A stretch of 64,000 nucleotides of DNA, from NCBI GenBank assembly GCA_001796355.1, contig MGMG01000077.1:43844-107843 (forward strand), given 5' to 3'. The position numbers and the translations under genes were made by a program. Shown in pieces: positions 19,411 to 28,959 of this stretch (position 1 is its first letter; every line of letters begins with the position of its first letter). A model generated the notes under the pieces. It worked only from the letters and a program-made list of their open reading frames with translations. It was not told the origin of the DNA and did no database searches. The DNA is from Chloroflexi bacterium GWB2_54_36. Its GTDB lineage: Bacteria > Chloroflexota > Anaerolineae > Anaerolineales > Anaerolineaceae.

Positions 19411-22400
19411 ATGGATGCCACCAGTCCGCATTCCAAACCGGATTGGAAGCTTTTTCTCGAGCTTGGTGAGTCGCTGCTCTCCCAGGAATCGGTCGCGGCG
19501 CAGAGCAGTCTGATCGAACAGTTTATATCCAGGCACCAACGTGCTCGGGCAAAGTTCTGGGGGGCGCGGCCTGCCTACCCGCTTCCTGCAGAACCGGACA
19601 TGCCGTTGCTACCGGGTGCCAAAGCACCGGCTTTAGTCCGTAAAGCCGGCGAAAAACAGACGGTTCAAATCCGAAAGACCAACCAGGGTACTAAAGCCCA
19701 GGTTGCTTTGCCGTTAATCGCACAAGAAGTCCTGCTCGGAGTACTGCTGGTCGAGCGGTCGGCTGAAGATCCGTTTACGAGGGATGATATAAATTTCTTA
19801 ACCGGCGTCGCTAACCACGCTGCGGTCGCGATGCAGACTATGCGGCAAATTAGTCTAAAAAACTGGCGCTTCGACCAGCTGGCCCTGGTGCGTTCAGTAA
19901 GCGCACGAATTGCCAACCAGCGCAATCTGGAGGAATTATGCCGTCAGGTGACCGGGCTAATCCAGGAAACATTCGATTTTTATTTCGTCACCATTTTTAC
20001 CCTGGACAGCAGCACCGGAACCCTTCATTTTCAAGCCAGCACTGGAATCCCCGGGCAGGATTTGCATGAGTCAGAAAACTTCTCGATAAAAGTGGGGGAT
20101 GGCATCGTTGGGTCGGTCGCATCCACCGGGCAGGAAATCCATGCACCGGATGTCAGCGCTGAACCCTTGTTCCGCTTCAGCGATGCGCTGCCGGAAACGC
20201 GCGCAGAAGTTTCCATTCCGCTTAAGGTGGAAAATCGGGTGCTGGGTGTTCTGGATGTGCAAAACGACGAAGCCCGCGCCATCCACGAATTTGACTTGAG
20301 CGTCTTGCGCACGCTGGCGGACAATATTGCCCTGGCGATCGAAGGCGCCCACATGTATACCCACCTCGGCAAACGGGCAGCGCAGATTTCAGCCGTCCTT
20401 GAGATCAGCCACGCGGTCACATCCACGCTTGATTTTAATGAACTGCTGGACGTGGTGGTCAAATCCATTCGCAAACACTTCGATTACGAGTACATTCATA
20501 TCTATTCCATTAATCCCGGCCGCCGTAAGATCATGTACGAGGCAGGCACTGGCGATCGCAGCCAATCATTCGAGGATCTACAGGTAACCTTTAGCCTGGA
20601 TGATCCAAATGGCATCATTCCCTGGGTGGCGCGAGAGGGCAAGACTCGCCTGGCGAACGATGTTTCCACCGAGCCGCTCTACCGCCCCTCTTTTCTCCGG
20701 CCGGAATCGACCCGCGCGGAACTGGCCATCCCGCTGGAGTATGCCGGCCAGGTGCTGGGCGTGCTCGACTTGCAATCCGAGCGCGTAAACGGCTTTGAAG
20801 TGAACGACATCCCGCTGCTCGAAGCCATGAGCGCCTCGATTGCGATCGCTGTACGCAACGCGCGCCTTTACAATTCTGAGATCTGGCGGCGGCAGGTGGC
20901 CGATTCATTCCGGGAGATTGCCGGCCTGGTATCGGCAAATGTGGCGCTGGATGACTTGCTTGGTCGCATCCTCACCCAACTGGACCGCAACCTGCCCGGC
21001 AAGGCAGCTGCGATCTGGCTCCTGGAAGAAGATCACACCAAAGGCAATAACGGTCAGCACAATTTGCGCCTGGCAGCAACCCGCGGTGTCGAAACCGAAC
21101 GCTTGCTGACCTTGATGGAAGAGGACAGCACTGTTCGCAGCTTGTTGTCCGATATCATCGATTTGGAAGCTCCCTTCATCCGCAGCCCACAAGATCCGGT
21201 CGGGCCAATGGGCAGAGCCATGGACTACGATAGCGATTACTCCTCCATCTCTGCGCCTTTACGAGCGGGTGATGAACCGCTGGGCGTTCTCATCCTGGCT
21301 CACCCGGATGCAGGTTGTTACGGCGAGGAAGCCGGCCTGATATCGATGACCTTTGCCAATAATGCAGCCGTGGCGATTCAAAACACGCGCCTGTTTACTT
21401 CTGCGCAGGAACAAGCCTGGATATCGACCATCTTATTCAAAGTAGCTGAGGCGGCGCAAAACAGCCTGAACACGGATGAGCTCCTGCAAACCATGGCGCG
21501 TCTGACACCCTTGCTCATTGGCATAAAAAAATGCGCCTTCTTCACCTGGGACGAGAATTTGCTGTCATTCTTTATGAAATCGCAATATGGACTGGAAACT
21601 CCCGCCCTCGAAAATTTGGTTTTAGGGGCAGATATTCCGGTTATGGAACAAATGATTTCAACCCGTTTGCCCGTGTTCCTCGAAGACCCCGTCCACGAGT
21701 TAAACTTGGAAAGTCTGCTGCTGCCAAAAGCCGGCAGTACAGTGGTGATTTTGCCCTTACTTTCGCGCGGAAAACTTCTCGGAGCTTTCCTGGTAGGGCA
21801 TCAGAGTGAAAATGGTAGCGGCGGCAGCGCATCCTTTGACCAGCAAACCCTCTCCCTGTTGCTCGGCATTGCCCAACAAACGGCAGTGGCCATCGAAAAT
21901 CTCGCATTGTTGGAAGCCCGTCAGGAAGAGGCCTACGTAACGGCAGTGCTGCTGCAAGTCGCCCAGGCGGTTGTCAGCCAGAATACCCTCGAAGATATTC
22001 TGGACACCATTGTCCATTTGATGCCGATTCTGGTTGGCATCGATGCCTGCGCAATTTACCTGTGGCAGCCCGAAGACCATGGATTTCAGATTGCCAAGAC
22101 TTTCAATAACAAAGGCCATGAAGACCGTTATCTGGAAGGCAGGCAGTACAGCCTGGGTCAGTTCCCTTTACTGGATGCGGTAAGGGACAAAGATGAATTT
22201 CTGGCAAGCAAGGTTGATGACCCGGACATGCCCATCGAGGATTGGGCTAAGCTGACCCGCTTGATCCCTGGCGACGAATTGAACGACCAATATGTCCCCG
22301 GATCCAACTGGGTGCTTGCTGTGCCGCTCTCGGTGAAAGGAGAGGTGTTTGGCGTCATGTTGACTGCCGAAGCTAACGTGCCCCCTTCTTTCCATGAGCG

Positions 22401-23235
22401 CCGCCATGAAATCATCAACGGAATCGCCCAGCAGGTTTCTCTGACCATCCAAAATGATCAGCTTAACCGCGAGATGGTCGAACGGGAACGGTTGGAGAAA
22501 GAAATCCAGTTGGCGCGCCAGATTCAACGCACTTTTTTACCTTCTCATCTTCCCGACATAAAGGGCTGGGACCTGGATATCGTCTGGCAGACTGCCCGCG
22601 AGGTTGGCGGGGATTTTTACGACATCTTCAAACTCGGCCCGGAAAAGCTGGGAATCGTCATCGCGGATGTTTCGGACAAAGGCATGCCGGCTGCCTTGTA
22701 TATGACCGTCGCCCGCACCTTGATCAGGGCCTTCGTGCGTGAAATTGCTTCCCCGGCAAAAGTTCTGGAACGAGTCAACCGCCTGTTGGTGGTCGACTCG
22801 CAGGATGGGTTGTTCGTAACCGCTGTTTATGCGGTGCTCAACCTGCGAGAAGGCACCCTGACATACGCCAATGCCGGTCACAATCTGCCCTTGATCATGC
22901 ACAGCAATACGCGTGATATCGAACCCTTGCTAAAGGGCGGCATGGCATTGGGTGTGATGGCGAATAGTAAAATTCAGGAACATACCCTCGAAATTGGTCC
23001 CGGTGACCAGTTGATTTTATACACCGATGGCGTGAGTGAGAGTTTTTCCCCTTCAGGCGAGATTTTTGGCGAAAAACGATTGGTGGAGGCACTATCCAAC
23101 GCCCCTGGCGGTTCGCCGCATGAAACCATCCAGCACCTCAACCAGGTCATCCGGGATTTCCGGCAGGGTACGCCAGCCAGTGATGATTTGACCCTGGTGG
23201 TGATCAACCGCTTGCAGCCAGAAAACCAGATTTAA
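19411..23235 (+). CDS. SpoIIE/PP2C-type phosphatase with about six GAF-like domains
   Basis: Repeated GAF-type segments (…NHAAVAMQ, …NIALAIEG, …SIAIAVRNARLY, …NAAVAIQNTRLF, …QTAVAIENLALL, …QQVSLTIQNDQL) followed by EIQLARQIQRTFLPS...REVGGDFYDIFKL...IADVSDKGMPAALYM. Confidence 0.9.
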   Translation: MDATSPHSKPDWKLFLELGESLLSQESVAAQSSLIEQFISRHQRARAKFWGARPAYPLPAEPDMPLLPGAKAPALVRKAGEKQTVQIRKTNQGTKAQVALPLIAQEVLLGVLLVERSAEDPFTRDDINFLTGVANHAAVAMQTMRQISLKNWRFDQLALVRSVSARIANQRNLEELCRQVTGLIQETFDFYFVTIFTLDSSTGTLHFQASTGIPGQDLHESENFSIKVGDGIVGSVASTGQEIHAPDVSAEPLFRFSDALPETRAEVSIPLKVENRVLGVLDVQNDEARAIHEFDLSVLRTLADNIALAIEGAHMYTHLGKRAAQISAVLEISHAVTSTLDFNELLDVVVKSIRKHFDYEYIHIYSINPGRRKIMYEAGTGDRSQSFEDLQVTFSLDDPNGIIPWVAREGKTRLANDVSTEPLYRPSFLRPESTRAELAIPLEYAGQVLGVLDLQSERVNGFEVNDIPLLEAMSASIAIAVRNARLYNSEIWRRQVADSFREIAGLVSANVALDDLLGRILTQLDRNLPGKAAAIWLLEEDHTKGNNGQHNLRLAATRGVETERLLTLMEEDSTVRSLLSDIIDLEAPFIRSPQDPVGPMGRAMDYDSDYSSISAPLRAGDEPLGVLILAHPDAGCYGEEAGLISMTFANNAAVAIQNTRLFTSAQEQAWISTILFKVAEAAQNSLNTDELLQTMARLTPLLIGIKKCAFFTWDENLLSFFMKSQYGLETPALENLVLGADIPVMEQMISTRLPVFLEDPVHELNLESLLLPKAGSTVVILPLLSRGKLLGAFLVGHQSENGSGGSASFDQQTLSLLLGIAQQTAVAIENLALLEARQEEAYVTAVLLQVAQAVVSQNTLEDILDTIVHLMPILVGIDACAIYLWQPEDHGFQIAKTFNNKGHEDRYLEGRQYSLGQFPLLDAVRDKDEFLASKVDDPDMPIEDWAKLTRLIPGDELNDQYVPGSNWVLAVPLSVKGEVFGVMLTAEANVPPSFHERRHEIINGIAQQVSLTIQNDQLNREMVERERLEKEIQLARQIQRTFLPSHLPDIKGWDLDIVWQTAREVGGDFYDIFKLGPEKLGIVIADVSDKGMPAALYMTVARTLIRAFVREIASPAKVLERVNRLLVVDSQDGLFVTAVYAVLNLREGTLTYANAGHNLPLIMHSNTRDIEPLLKGGMALGVMANSKIQEHTLEIGPGDQLILYTDGVSESFSPSGEIFGEKRLVEALSNAPGGSPHETIQHLNQVIRDFRQGTPASDDLTLVVINRLQPENQI

Positions 23236-23284
23236 CCGCAAACCGACTCGACATCAACCGGGTATCAAACCTGCAACTTAAAAA

Positions 23285-23312
23285 CAAACTCCCGCCGGGT
23301 GTGGGAGAGTTA
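23285..23312 (-). terminator. Hairpin between convergent genes
   Basis: CTCCC-gccgggtgt-GGGAG; reverse strand continues TTTGTTTTT. Confidence 0.65.
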
Positions 23313-23332
23313 ACCTGCTAACTGTCCGGTCC

Positions 23333-23707
23333 TTAATCACCGAAGAACAAGGCCCACCAGATTTGACGGTTTGAAATTTTCACCGGGGTAGGTGTGGTTT
23401 CATGGTTTAGCTGTGGAACGGGGGTGCTGTTGCCGAGTGGGACGATCAATTTTTCGCCTTCACGAACCAGGCCGTTATTGCGGGCATATTCATTGACTGC
23501 CGCATCGGAGGTGGCATATTGGATTTGCTCCTGCAGCCCGCTTTCGGTGGCTTTATGGGCTGAAACTTGCGTTTCCATTTTTGCGAGTTCCGTGTTAAGG
23601 CGGTTTAACTCGTTAATTCTGCCGTTGAAATCCATGAGCAGGAAAAACAGTACCACAAAAGCCGCCAGGACAGCCAGTTGTTTCCAGTTAATTTGGAAAT
23701 TCTTCAT
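23333..23707 (-). CDS. Septum formation initiator (FtsB/DivIC-like)
   Basis: Single TM plus coiled coil, NRLNTELAKMETQVSAHKATESGLQEQIQYATSDAAVNEYARNNGLVREGEKLIVPL. Confidence 0.8.
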   Translation of the reverse strand: MKNFQINWKQLAVLAAFVVLFFLLMDFNGRINELNRLNTELAKMETQVSAHKATESGLQEQIQYATSDAAVNEYARNNGLVREGEKLIVPLGNSTPVPQLNHETTPTPVKISNRQIWWALFFGD

Positions 23708-23766
23708 GGCCCAATCTTACAGCAAAATTTCTCGCCGGACAAGGAAAAATCCGGGCTTAAACCAAA

Positions 23767-23786
23767 ATCCCGCTTTACGCGGGATT
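23767..23786 (-). terminator. Hairpin downstream of tRNA-Leu
   Basis: AATCCCGC-TTTA-GCGGGATT. Confidence 0.6.
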
Positions 23787-23790
23787 AAAG

Positions 23791-23875
23791 TGCCGAAGGA
23801 GGGATTTGAACCCTCACGAGCGTATTGCCCACTACGCCCTGAACGTAGCGCGTCTGCCAATTCCGCCACTTCGGC
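23791..23875 (-). tRNA. tRNA-Leu (anticodon CAG)
   Basis: GCCGAAGTGGCGGAATTGGCAGACGCGCTACGTTCAGGGCGTAGTGGGCAATACGCTCGTGAGGGTTCAAATCCCTCCTTCGGCA; long variable arm, CTACG-TTCAGGG-CGTAG anticodon arm. Confidence 0.96.
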
Positions 23876-24046
23876 GTCAAACGACGATCAGTATTTTATC
23901 GGATATTGGCGATTTGTCAACCTTTTGCAGCAGCAGCAGTTACCAAAGTTAAAATGTCCCCTTGAACGGCTGTCTTGTTTGACTACCCGCAATAGCCATC
24001 CGGTTTCGGGTACGCGTGCTATAATCCAAATTGGGGTAGTTTGAAA

Positions 24047-26002
24047 ATGGAGTCGCTACTTTCGCAGATTTTCAAAGTGCTGGTCGAACCGCCGGGGAAT
24101 TTGATTTACCACCTGGTCATTGTTTTTGCAGCCATGGCTGGATTGCAAACCGTTTTCCTCATGGAATTGCCCCACAATCGACCGAACGCTTTCCGGATGA
24201 AGATCGGATTCTTGGTCATCATTGCCGGCCAGGTATTTCAATTTGTGGTCAGCGCCCTGGGCTGGCAAAATATTATCGATCTGCAACTCGTCCTTCCGCT
24301 GCTCGACCGGGCACTGATTGCTGTTTCGGTGATTTGGATAGGATGGATGGTTTTAGGCGCTCACGCGACGCGCGCCTCCGATACCGCGGTGGGTTTGTTG
24401 ACCCTGTTCGCCTTCCTCTTTTTCGCTTACGCCCTGATTGACTGGGGTCCGTTGGCTGGACGTGCCAGTTTCAATGGTTCTCCCCTTGATCTTTCCTGGG
24501 TTGTGATGCTGCTGCTTCTCTCGGTCGCAAGTGCCATTCTCATTGCGTATTTTCGTCCGGAGAACTGGGGAACCGGTTTTGGCTTCTTTGTGATCGTTTT
24601 TGCTGGCGGAGTAGTGCATGTCCTTCTGCCCTACCCGGAAAGTGACTACCCCGCCGCTGTTCGATTGGCTTTAATCTGCGTTTTCCCATTGCTGCCGGGG
24701 TTAGCCTGGGTGCTCAAACCCAGCCGAAACAAACCGGTTGAAAAACCTCGCAAAACCAGCCCTGCTGCGGGAGAAAAGGATAGTCCCCCCGCTGAAATCC
24801 GCAGAGGACAACTGCTAACCAGCGCCCCTGATCTACAGCAGATCCGCCATCCTCTGGCGAAGGCAGAACTTTCGCCTGCCAAAATGGAAGATTTGGAAGG
24901 TCTGTACGCTTTATTAGCCAAAGGCCAGCAGGAATTGTCCGATGCGCGCCAGGAACTGCGGTTATTGCTCGAAGAAATGGATGCGATCCGGTCAGAACCA
25001 GATTCCGCCGGGTTGGATCCCAGCCTGGAATCGATCCTGGCTGTGCAGCAGGAATCCGAAAAACATATCGCCGCTTTGGAAGCGGAAAACGCAGCGTTGC
25101 ACCAGTTCGCCAGTGAACAATCGCGCTCGAACGCCCAGGTTGAGACGAATTATCTGGAGCAAGAATTACACGCCGCTTTGGAAGAATTAGCCCACCTGCA
25201 GAATGCATTGGCCGAAGCCAATATCACCATCATGAACTTGCAACAGCGCAGTGCCAATCCCGGCCAGCTTTCGCAGGATTCCAGCCAGCTGTTTCAAACT
25301 ACATTACAAAAACTCAACGCACCGGTTTCTTCCATCCTGGCATATTCGGACCTGTTATCCGGTGAGGCAATCGCAACTGTAAACCCGCTGCTGCAAAATT
25401 TCGTAACCCGCATTCACGAGTCCGCAAACGAGATCAAATCCCTGACAGATGAACTTGTGCAAACTGGCGATCAAACGCCCAGCCCGGTGGAACTGGTCAC
25501 CGGTCTGGTAGCAGTAAATCCGGTTATCGATCGGGCAGTTAGCGGCATTTCCCCAACCCTCGACCAGAAGAAAATTGATTTACACCTGGCGATCCCGGCC
25601 TCTCTTCCCAAGGTAATCGCTGACCGGGACGCCCTCCAGCAGATTGTCGCGTACCTGTTACAAAACGCCGCTGCGGTGACGCCTGCCAACGGCGCCATCT
25701 CCCTTAGCGCTCAATTAATGGAAGGTGAAAGAGACAGTTCATATCTAGTTATCCAGGTAACCGATGAAGGCGGTGGTATTCCGGAGGCTGAGGTAGAAAA
25801 AGTCTTCGATAAAGAATATCGTGTGCTTCACCCGTCTGTCCCCGGTATCGATGACCGCGGCATCGGCCTGGCGATAACCCGAACGTTAGTGGAAGCACAC
25901 CGCGGCCGCATCTGGGTGGAATCCACCCAAAAAGGAAAATCGACCATTAGCGTCCTTCTGCCCATTGAAAATCAACCCGTTTCGAGTTTTATCCATAGAT
26001 GA
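24047..26002 (+). CDS. Membrane histidine-kinase-like protein (7-8 TM, coiled coil, degenerate DHp, HATPase_c)
   Basis: N-terminal TMs; FQTTLQKLNAPVSSILAYSDLL (H-box without His); LLQNAAAVTP, VTDEGGGIPEAEVEKVF, DDRGIGLAITRTLVEAHRGRIWVES. Confidence 0.85.
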   Translation: MESLLSQIFKVLVEPPGNLIYHLVIVFAAMAGLQTVFLMELPHNRPNAFRMKIGFLVIIAGQVFQFVVSALGWQNIIDLQLVLPLLDRALIAVSVIWIGWMVLGAHATRASDTAVGLLTLFAFLFFAYALIDWGPLAGRASFNGSPLDLSWVVMLLLLSVASAILIAYFRPENWGTGFGFFVIVFAGGVVHVLLPYPESDYPAAVRLALICVFPLLPGLAWVLKPSRNKPVEKPRKTSPAAGEKDSPPAEIRRGQLLTSAPDLQQIRHPLAKAELSPAKMEDLEGLYALLAKGQQELSDARQELRLLLEEMDAIRSEPDSAGLDPSLESILAVQQESEKHIAALEAENAALHQFASEQSRSNAQVETNYLEQELHAALEELAHLQNALAEANITIMNLQQRSANPGQLSQDSSQLFQTTLQKLNAPVSSILAYSDLLSGEAIATVNPLLQNFVTRIHESANEIKSLTDELVQTGDQTPSPVELVTGLVAVNPVIDRAVSGISPTLDQKKIDLHLAIPASLPKVIADRDALQQIVAYLLQNAAAVTPANGAISLSAQLMEGERDSSYLVIQVTDEGGGIPEAEVEKVFDKEYRVLHPSVPGIDDRGIGLAITRTLVEAHRGRIWVESTQKGKSTISVLLPIENQPVSSFIHR

Positions 26003-26895
26003 TGAAACCATTTCGAAGTGGGGTGCTCGGCATGGTTGGCGCTTTGGCCACCGGAGCGCTGGTCATTGGCGCATTGACGCTTGGCCTGCTGGAAAGTGTC
26101 CCGCAGAAATTGGCTACGCCCACGCTGCGCGCTACCTTGCCTGCCCCAAATCTGACTCCGCTCCCCGGCTTCGGAGCGCCAGAAGCTCCATATGTGAGCA
26201 CTCCCAGACCAGTTATCGCTGCCACCTCTCTCGCCAATCCGGCAGCCTGCCCGCCCCCTACAGGTTGGATGTTGTATACCGTCAGCAATGGCGATGATTT
26301 GCGCACATTGGCCGAAACTCATGGCAGTTCGCTGGAACAAATTATGGTCGAAAACTGTCTTATCTCGGATATGGTATTATCGGACACGATTATCTATTTG
26401 CCCCGCTTTGCTCCAGCCACCGCTACCCCTGGTGCGACTATTCCCAATGTGGGCACCTCGCCGGCGAGTACAGAAAAAGCGTGCGCTCAACCCACTGGCT
26501 GGATCAAATATACCGTCAAATTGGGGGACAACCTGACCCGGATCTCCGTGAAATACCGTATTTCGGTTTCAAATTTGAAATCGGTAAACTGCCTGGCCGG
26601 GAATATCATCCGCACGGGTTGGCAATTATGGGTTCCAAACGTCCCAACCTCGACCTACACCTCCTCGCCAACCGCCACGCAACAACCTCCTGACACACCG
26701 AAACCACCTCCCATGCAAACTGCACCTGCCACCTTGACATCAGACTGCCCCTGTACCAACCGCGCCAACAACGCCCGAAGCGCCTTCCGACACCCCAATC
26801 CTCAGTCCGACGCCTACCATCAACCCGACCTACCCATTGACAAATACTTCCAGTTGAGTCAACCAAAGCGTAAAATTAAAAACTTGACAGCATAA
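25999..26895 (+). CDS. Membrane-anchored protein with two LysM domains (3' end probably frameshifted)
   Basis: YTVSNGDDLRTLAETHGSSLEQIMVENCL and YTVKLGDNLTRISVKYRISVSNLKSVNCL. Confidence 0.82.
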   Translation: MMKPFRSGVLGMVGALATGALVIGALTLGLLESVPQKLATPTLRATLPAPNLTPLPGFGAPEAPYVSTPRPVIAATSLANPAACPPPTGWMLYTVSNGDDLRTLAETHGSSLEQIMVENCLISDMVLSDTIIYLPRFAPATATPGATIPNVGTSPASTEKACAQPTGWIKYTVKLGDNLTRISVKYRISVSNLKSVNCLAGNIIRTGWQLWVPNVPTSTYTSSPTATQQPPDTPKPPPMQTAPATLTSDCPCTNRANNARSAFRHPNPQSDAYHQPDLPIDKYFQLSQPKRKIKNLTA

Positions 26896-27923
26896 TGAAA
26901 AAACTTTTCGCATTCGCCGTAATTTTCGTAATAACCGCTCTGGCATGCAATTTGCCGGCCACCAGGCTTGGGGAGCAGCAATCTCCGCAGAGCATTTCCC
27001 AATTGTTGGTAACCCCTGATCGCAACGCCACAGCGACACCGACCCCCTTTTTGCCATCCGATTCCCCGACTCAAATCGGGGTGGACCAACCCACTGAAGA
27101 ACCGACGATTACTCCCTCAGCAACGCCTACTGTCCGCCCAACCCTGGCTCTGTCAAAAGATGTGGTCAAAATCCTGCTTCTCGGCTCGGATTGGCGTCCA
27201 AATTCCGGTTTTCGCACCGATATCATGATGTTGGTTTCGATTAATAAGAAAACCGGCGCCACGAGCGTGGTTTCTTTCCCGCGCGACCTTTTCGTCACGC
27301 TTCCGGGAATCAAACAGGAACGCATCAATACCGCCATGGCTTATGGCGGCTTTGACCTCACCCAGGAGATGTTCCAGTACAACTTCGGTTTCACGCCCGA
27401 TTATTATCTGTTGACCAATTTTCAGGGTTTCGTGGGTATCATCGACAGCCTTGGCGGAATTACGGTGTATGCCGGAAGCCAGTTATCGGATACCTGTTCG
27501 CTTCCGATTGCCGATGAAGAGGGCTATTGCACCATGGGGCCGGGGCGATTGGATATGGATGGCGCAACTGCCCTGTGGTATGTCCGTTCTCGCTACAGTA
27601 CCAGCGATTTCGACCGTACCCGCCGCGCCCAGGAGGTGATGAAAGCAACCTTCTTCAAGCTGATGAATCTGAACGCCGTCGCCCGCGCTCCGGAGTTGTA
27701 TAACGCCTTCCGTAACAATGTAGAAACCAATCTGCCATTGGATGTGGCCATTAGCCTGGCCCGGTTTGCTCCGGATTTGCTTTCGAATACTGAAAAAATA
27801 AAACAATATGCCATTGGTTCGCGTGAGGTCTGGGCCTGGCAAACCCCCGAAGGAGCTCAAGTGCTGCTCCCTAACCCCGATCTGATCGAACCACTGCTCT
27901 TCGAAGCGTTGAATGTAGAGTAG
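26895..27923 (+). CDS. LytR-CpsA-Psr (LCP) family protein
   Basis: ILLLGSDWRPNSGFRTDIMMLVSINKKTGATSVVSFPRDLFVTLPG...RINTAMAYGGFDL...DGATALWYVRSRYSTSDFDRTRRAQEV. Confidence 0.93.
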   Translation: MKKLFAFAVIFVITALACNLPATRLGEQQSPQSISQLLVTPDRNATATPTPFLPSDSPTQIGVDQPTEEPTITPSATPTVRPTLALSKDVVKILLLGSDWRPNSGFRTDIMMLVSINKKTGATSVVSFPRDLFVTLPGIKQERINTAMAYGGFDLTQEMFQYNFGFTPDYYLLTNFQGFVGIIDSLGGITVYAGSQLSDTCSLPIADEEGYCTMGPGRLDMDGATALWYVRSRYSTSDFDRTRRAQEVMKATFFKLMNLNAVARAPELYNAFRNNVETNLPLDVAISLARFAPDLLSNTEKIKQYAIGSREVWAWQTPEGAQVLLPNPDLIEPLLFEALNVE

Positions 27924-27955
27924 TAATTCTTAGAATCACCCCAAAAAGCCCATCA

Positions 27956-27985
27956 TTTCCACGAAAAGTTTGACTTTCGTGGAAA
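27956..27985. promoter_or_regulatory. Perfect 11-8-11 bp inverted repeat TTTCCACGAAA-agtttgac-TTTCGTGGAAA
   Basis: Read directly; lies about 60 bp upstream of the recombinase-like gene and overlaps a possible -35 (TTTGAC). Confidence 0.8.
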
Positions 27986-28044
27986 TGTGTTGTAAACTGA
28001 TAAAATAATAAAGCTATACGCAAATTGACCTTCGCGGAGCTGCC

Positions 28045-28947
28045 ATGCCAAAGGAAATTACTCCCGACCTTCACATCACTTCTCAAACGCCGCTCTTGCC
28101 GACCATCGGGTCATGGGAGTTGTTCCTGCTGGACCAGGGGAAGTCACCCTACACGGTTAAGGCATTCCTTGGCGATCTACAGCTGTTGGCGAAATTTCTT
28201 CCCCCGGATAAAACCGTCGGGACGGTAACCACCAAAGACCTCAACAATTTTCTCACTTGGTTGCAAACCGGGCGTGGTATCCCCTGCAGTCCCAAAAGTC
28301 TGGCGCGCCGCATCACATCCATCAAAGCCTTTTTCCGCTGGCTGCATAAAAGCGGGCGGATTATGGTGGACCCAGCCGAAAAAGTAGTCCAGCAATCCGT
28401 CATCAGCCCGCTGCCAACGGTATTGACTCGCAACGAACAGGAAAAAGTAATCCAGGTAGCCGAGAAATACCGCCAGGCCAAAAAACCGGACGCCCGTTCA
28501 TATACGCTGTTGAAATTATTATTATCGACCGGGATCAAAAAAGGGGAATGTCTGGCAATAAATATCAATCATATCGACCTGCAGGCGCCGGGTGGACCGA
28601 TCCTCTTCGTGCGCTATGCAAGTCCGAGTAATCGCTATAAGGAACGTAAAATTGATCTGCCCGCCGAATGGGTGGAAAGCTACCAGGAATACCTGATCCA
28701 GTACCAGCCAAAAGACGTGGTGTTTCCCTGGTCGCCGCGCCGGCTCGAATACCTGTTAGAAGACCTTGGCGAAGAAGCCGGAATCGATAAGCACCTTTCG
28801 TTCGACATGTGCCGCTGGACCAGTGTTTTGCGTGACTGGCAATCCGACCTGGAACACGAACAAATTCGCCAGAAATTGGGAATTTCGAAAATTCAGTGGC
28901 GCGAAATTAGTATGAAACTGCGCCAGCTTTCTGCGCAGCAAAGCTGA
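28045..28947 (+). CDS. Tyrosine-recombinase (XerC/D-like) fold protein with degenerate catalytic residues
   Basis: SAM-like N domain SWELFLLDQGKSPYTVKAFLGDLQLLAKFLPP...LARRITSIKAFFRWLHKSGRI; C-domain LLLSTGIKKGECLAI, YKERKIDLP, HLSFDMCRWTSVL, LGISKIQWREISMKL. Confidence 0.82.
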   Translation: MPKEITPDLHITSQTPLLPTIGSWELFLLDQGKSPYTVKAFLGDLQLLAKFLPPDKTVGTVTTKDLNNFLTWLQTGRGIPCSPKSLARRITSIKAFFRWLHKSGRIMVDPAEKVVQQSVISPLPTVLTRNEQEKVIQVAEKYRQAKKPDARSYTLLKLLLSTGIKKGECLAININHIDLQAPGGPILFVRYASPSNRYKERKIDLPAEWVESYQEYLIQYQPKDVVFPWSPRRLEYLLEDLGEEAGIDKHLSFDMCRWTSVLRDWQSDLEHEQIRQKLGISKIQWREISMKLRQLSAQQS

Positions 28948-28959
28948 TCAGAGCCTGTT

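Noticed and set aside
28045-28947. Active integrase marking an integrated element
   Set aside because: Catalytic residues appear lost and no phage or ICE genes or att-flanked tRNA insertion are visible; tRNA-Leu at 23791 has no duplicated 3' end seen nearby.
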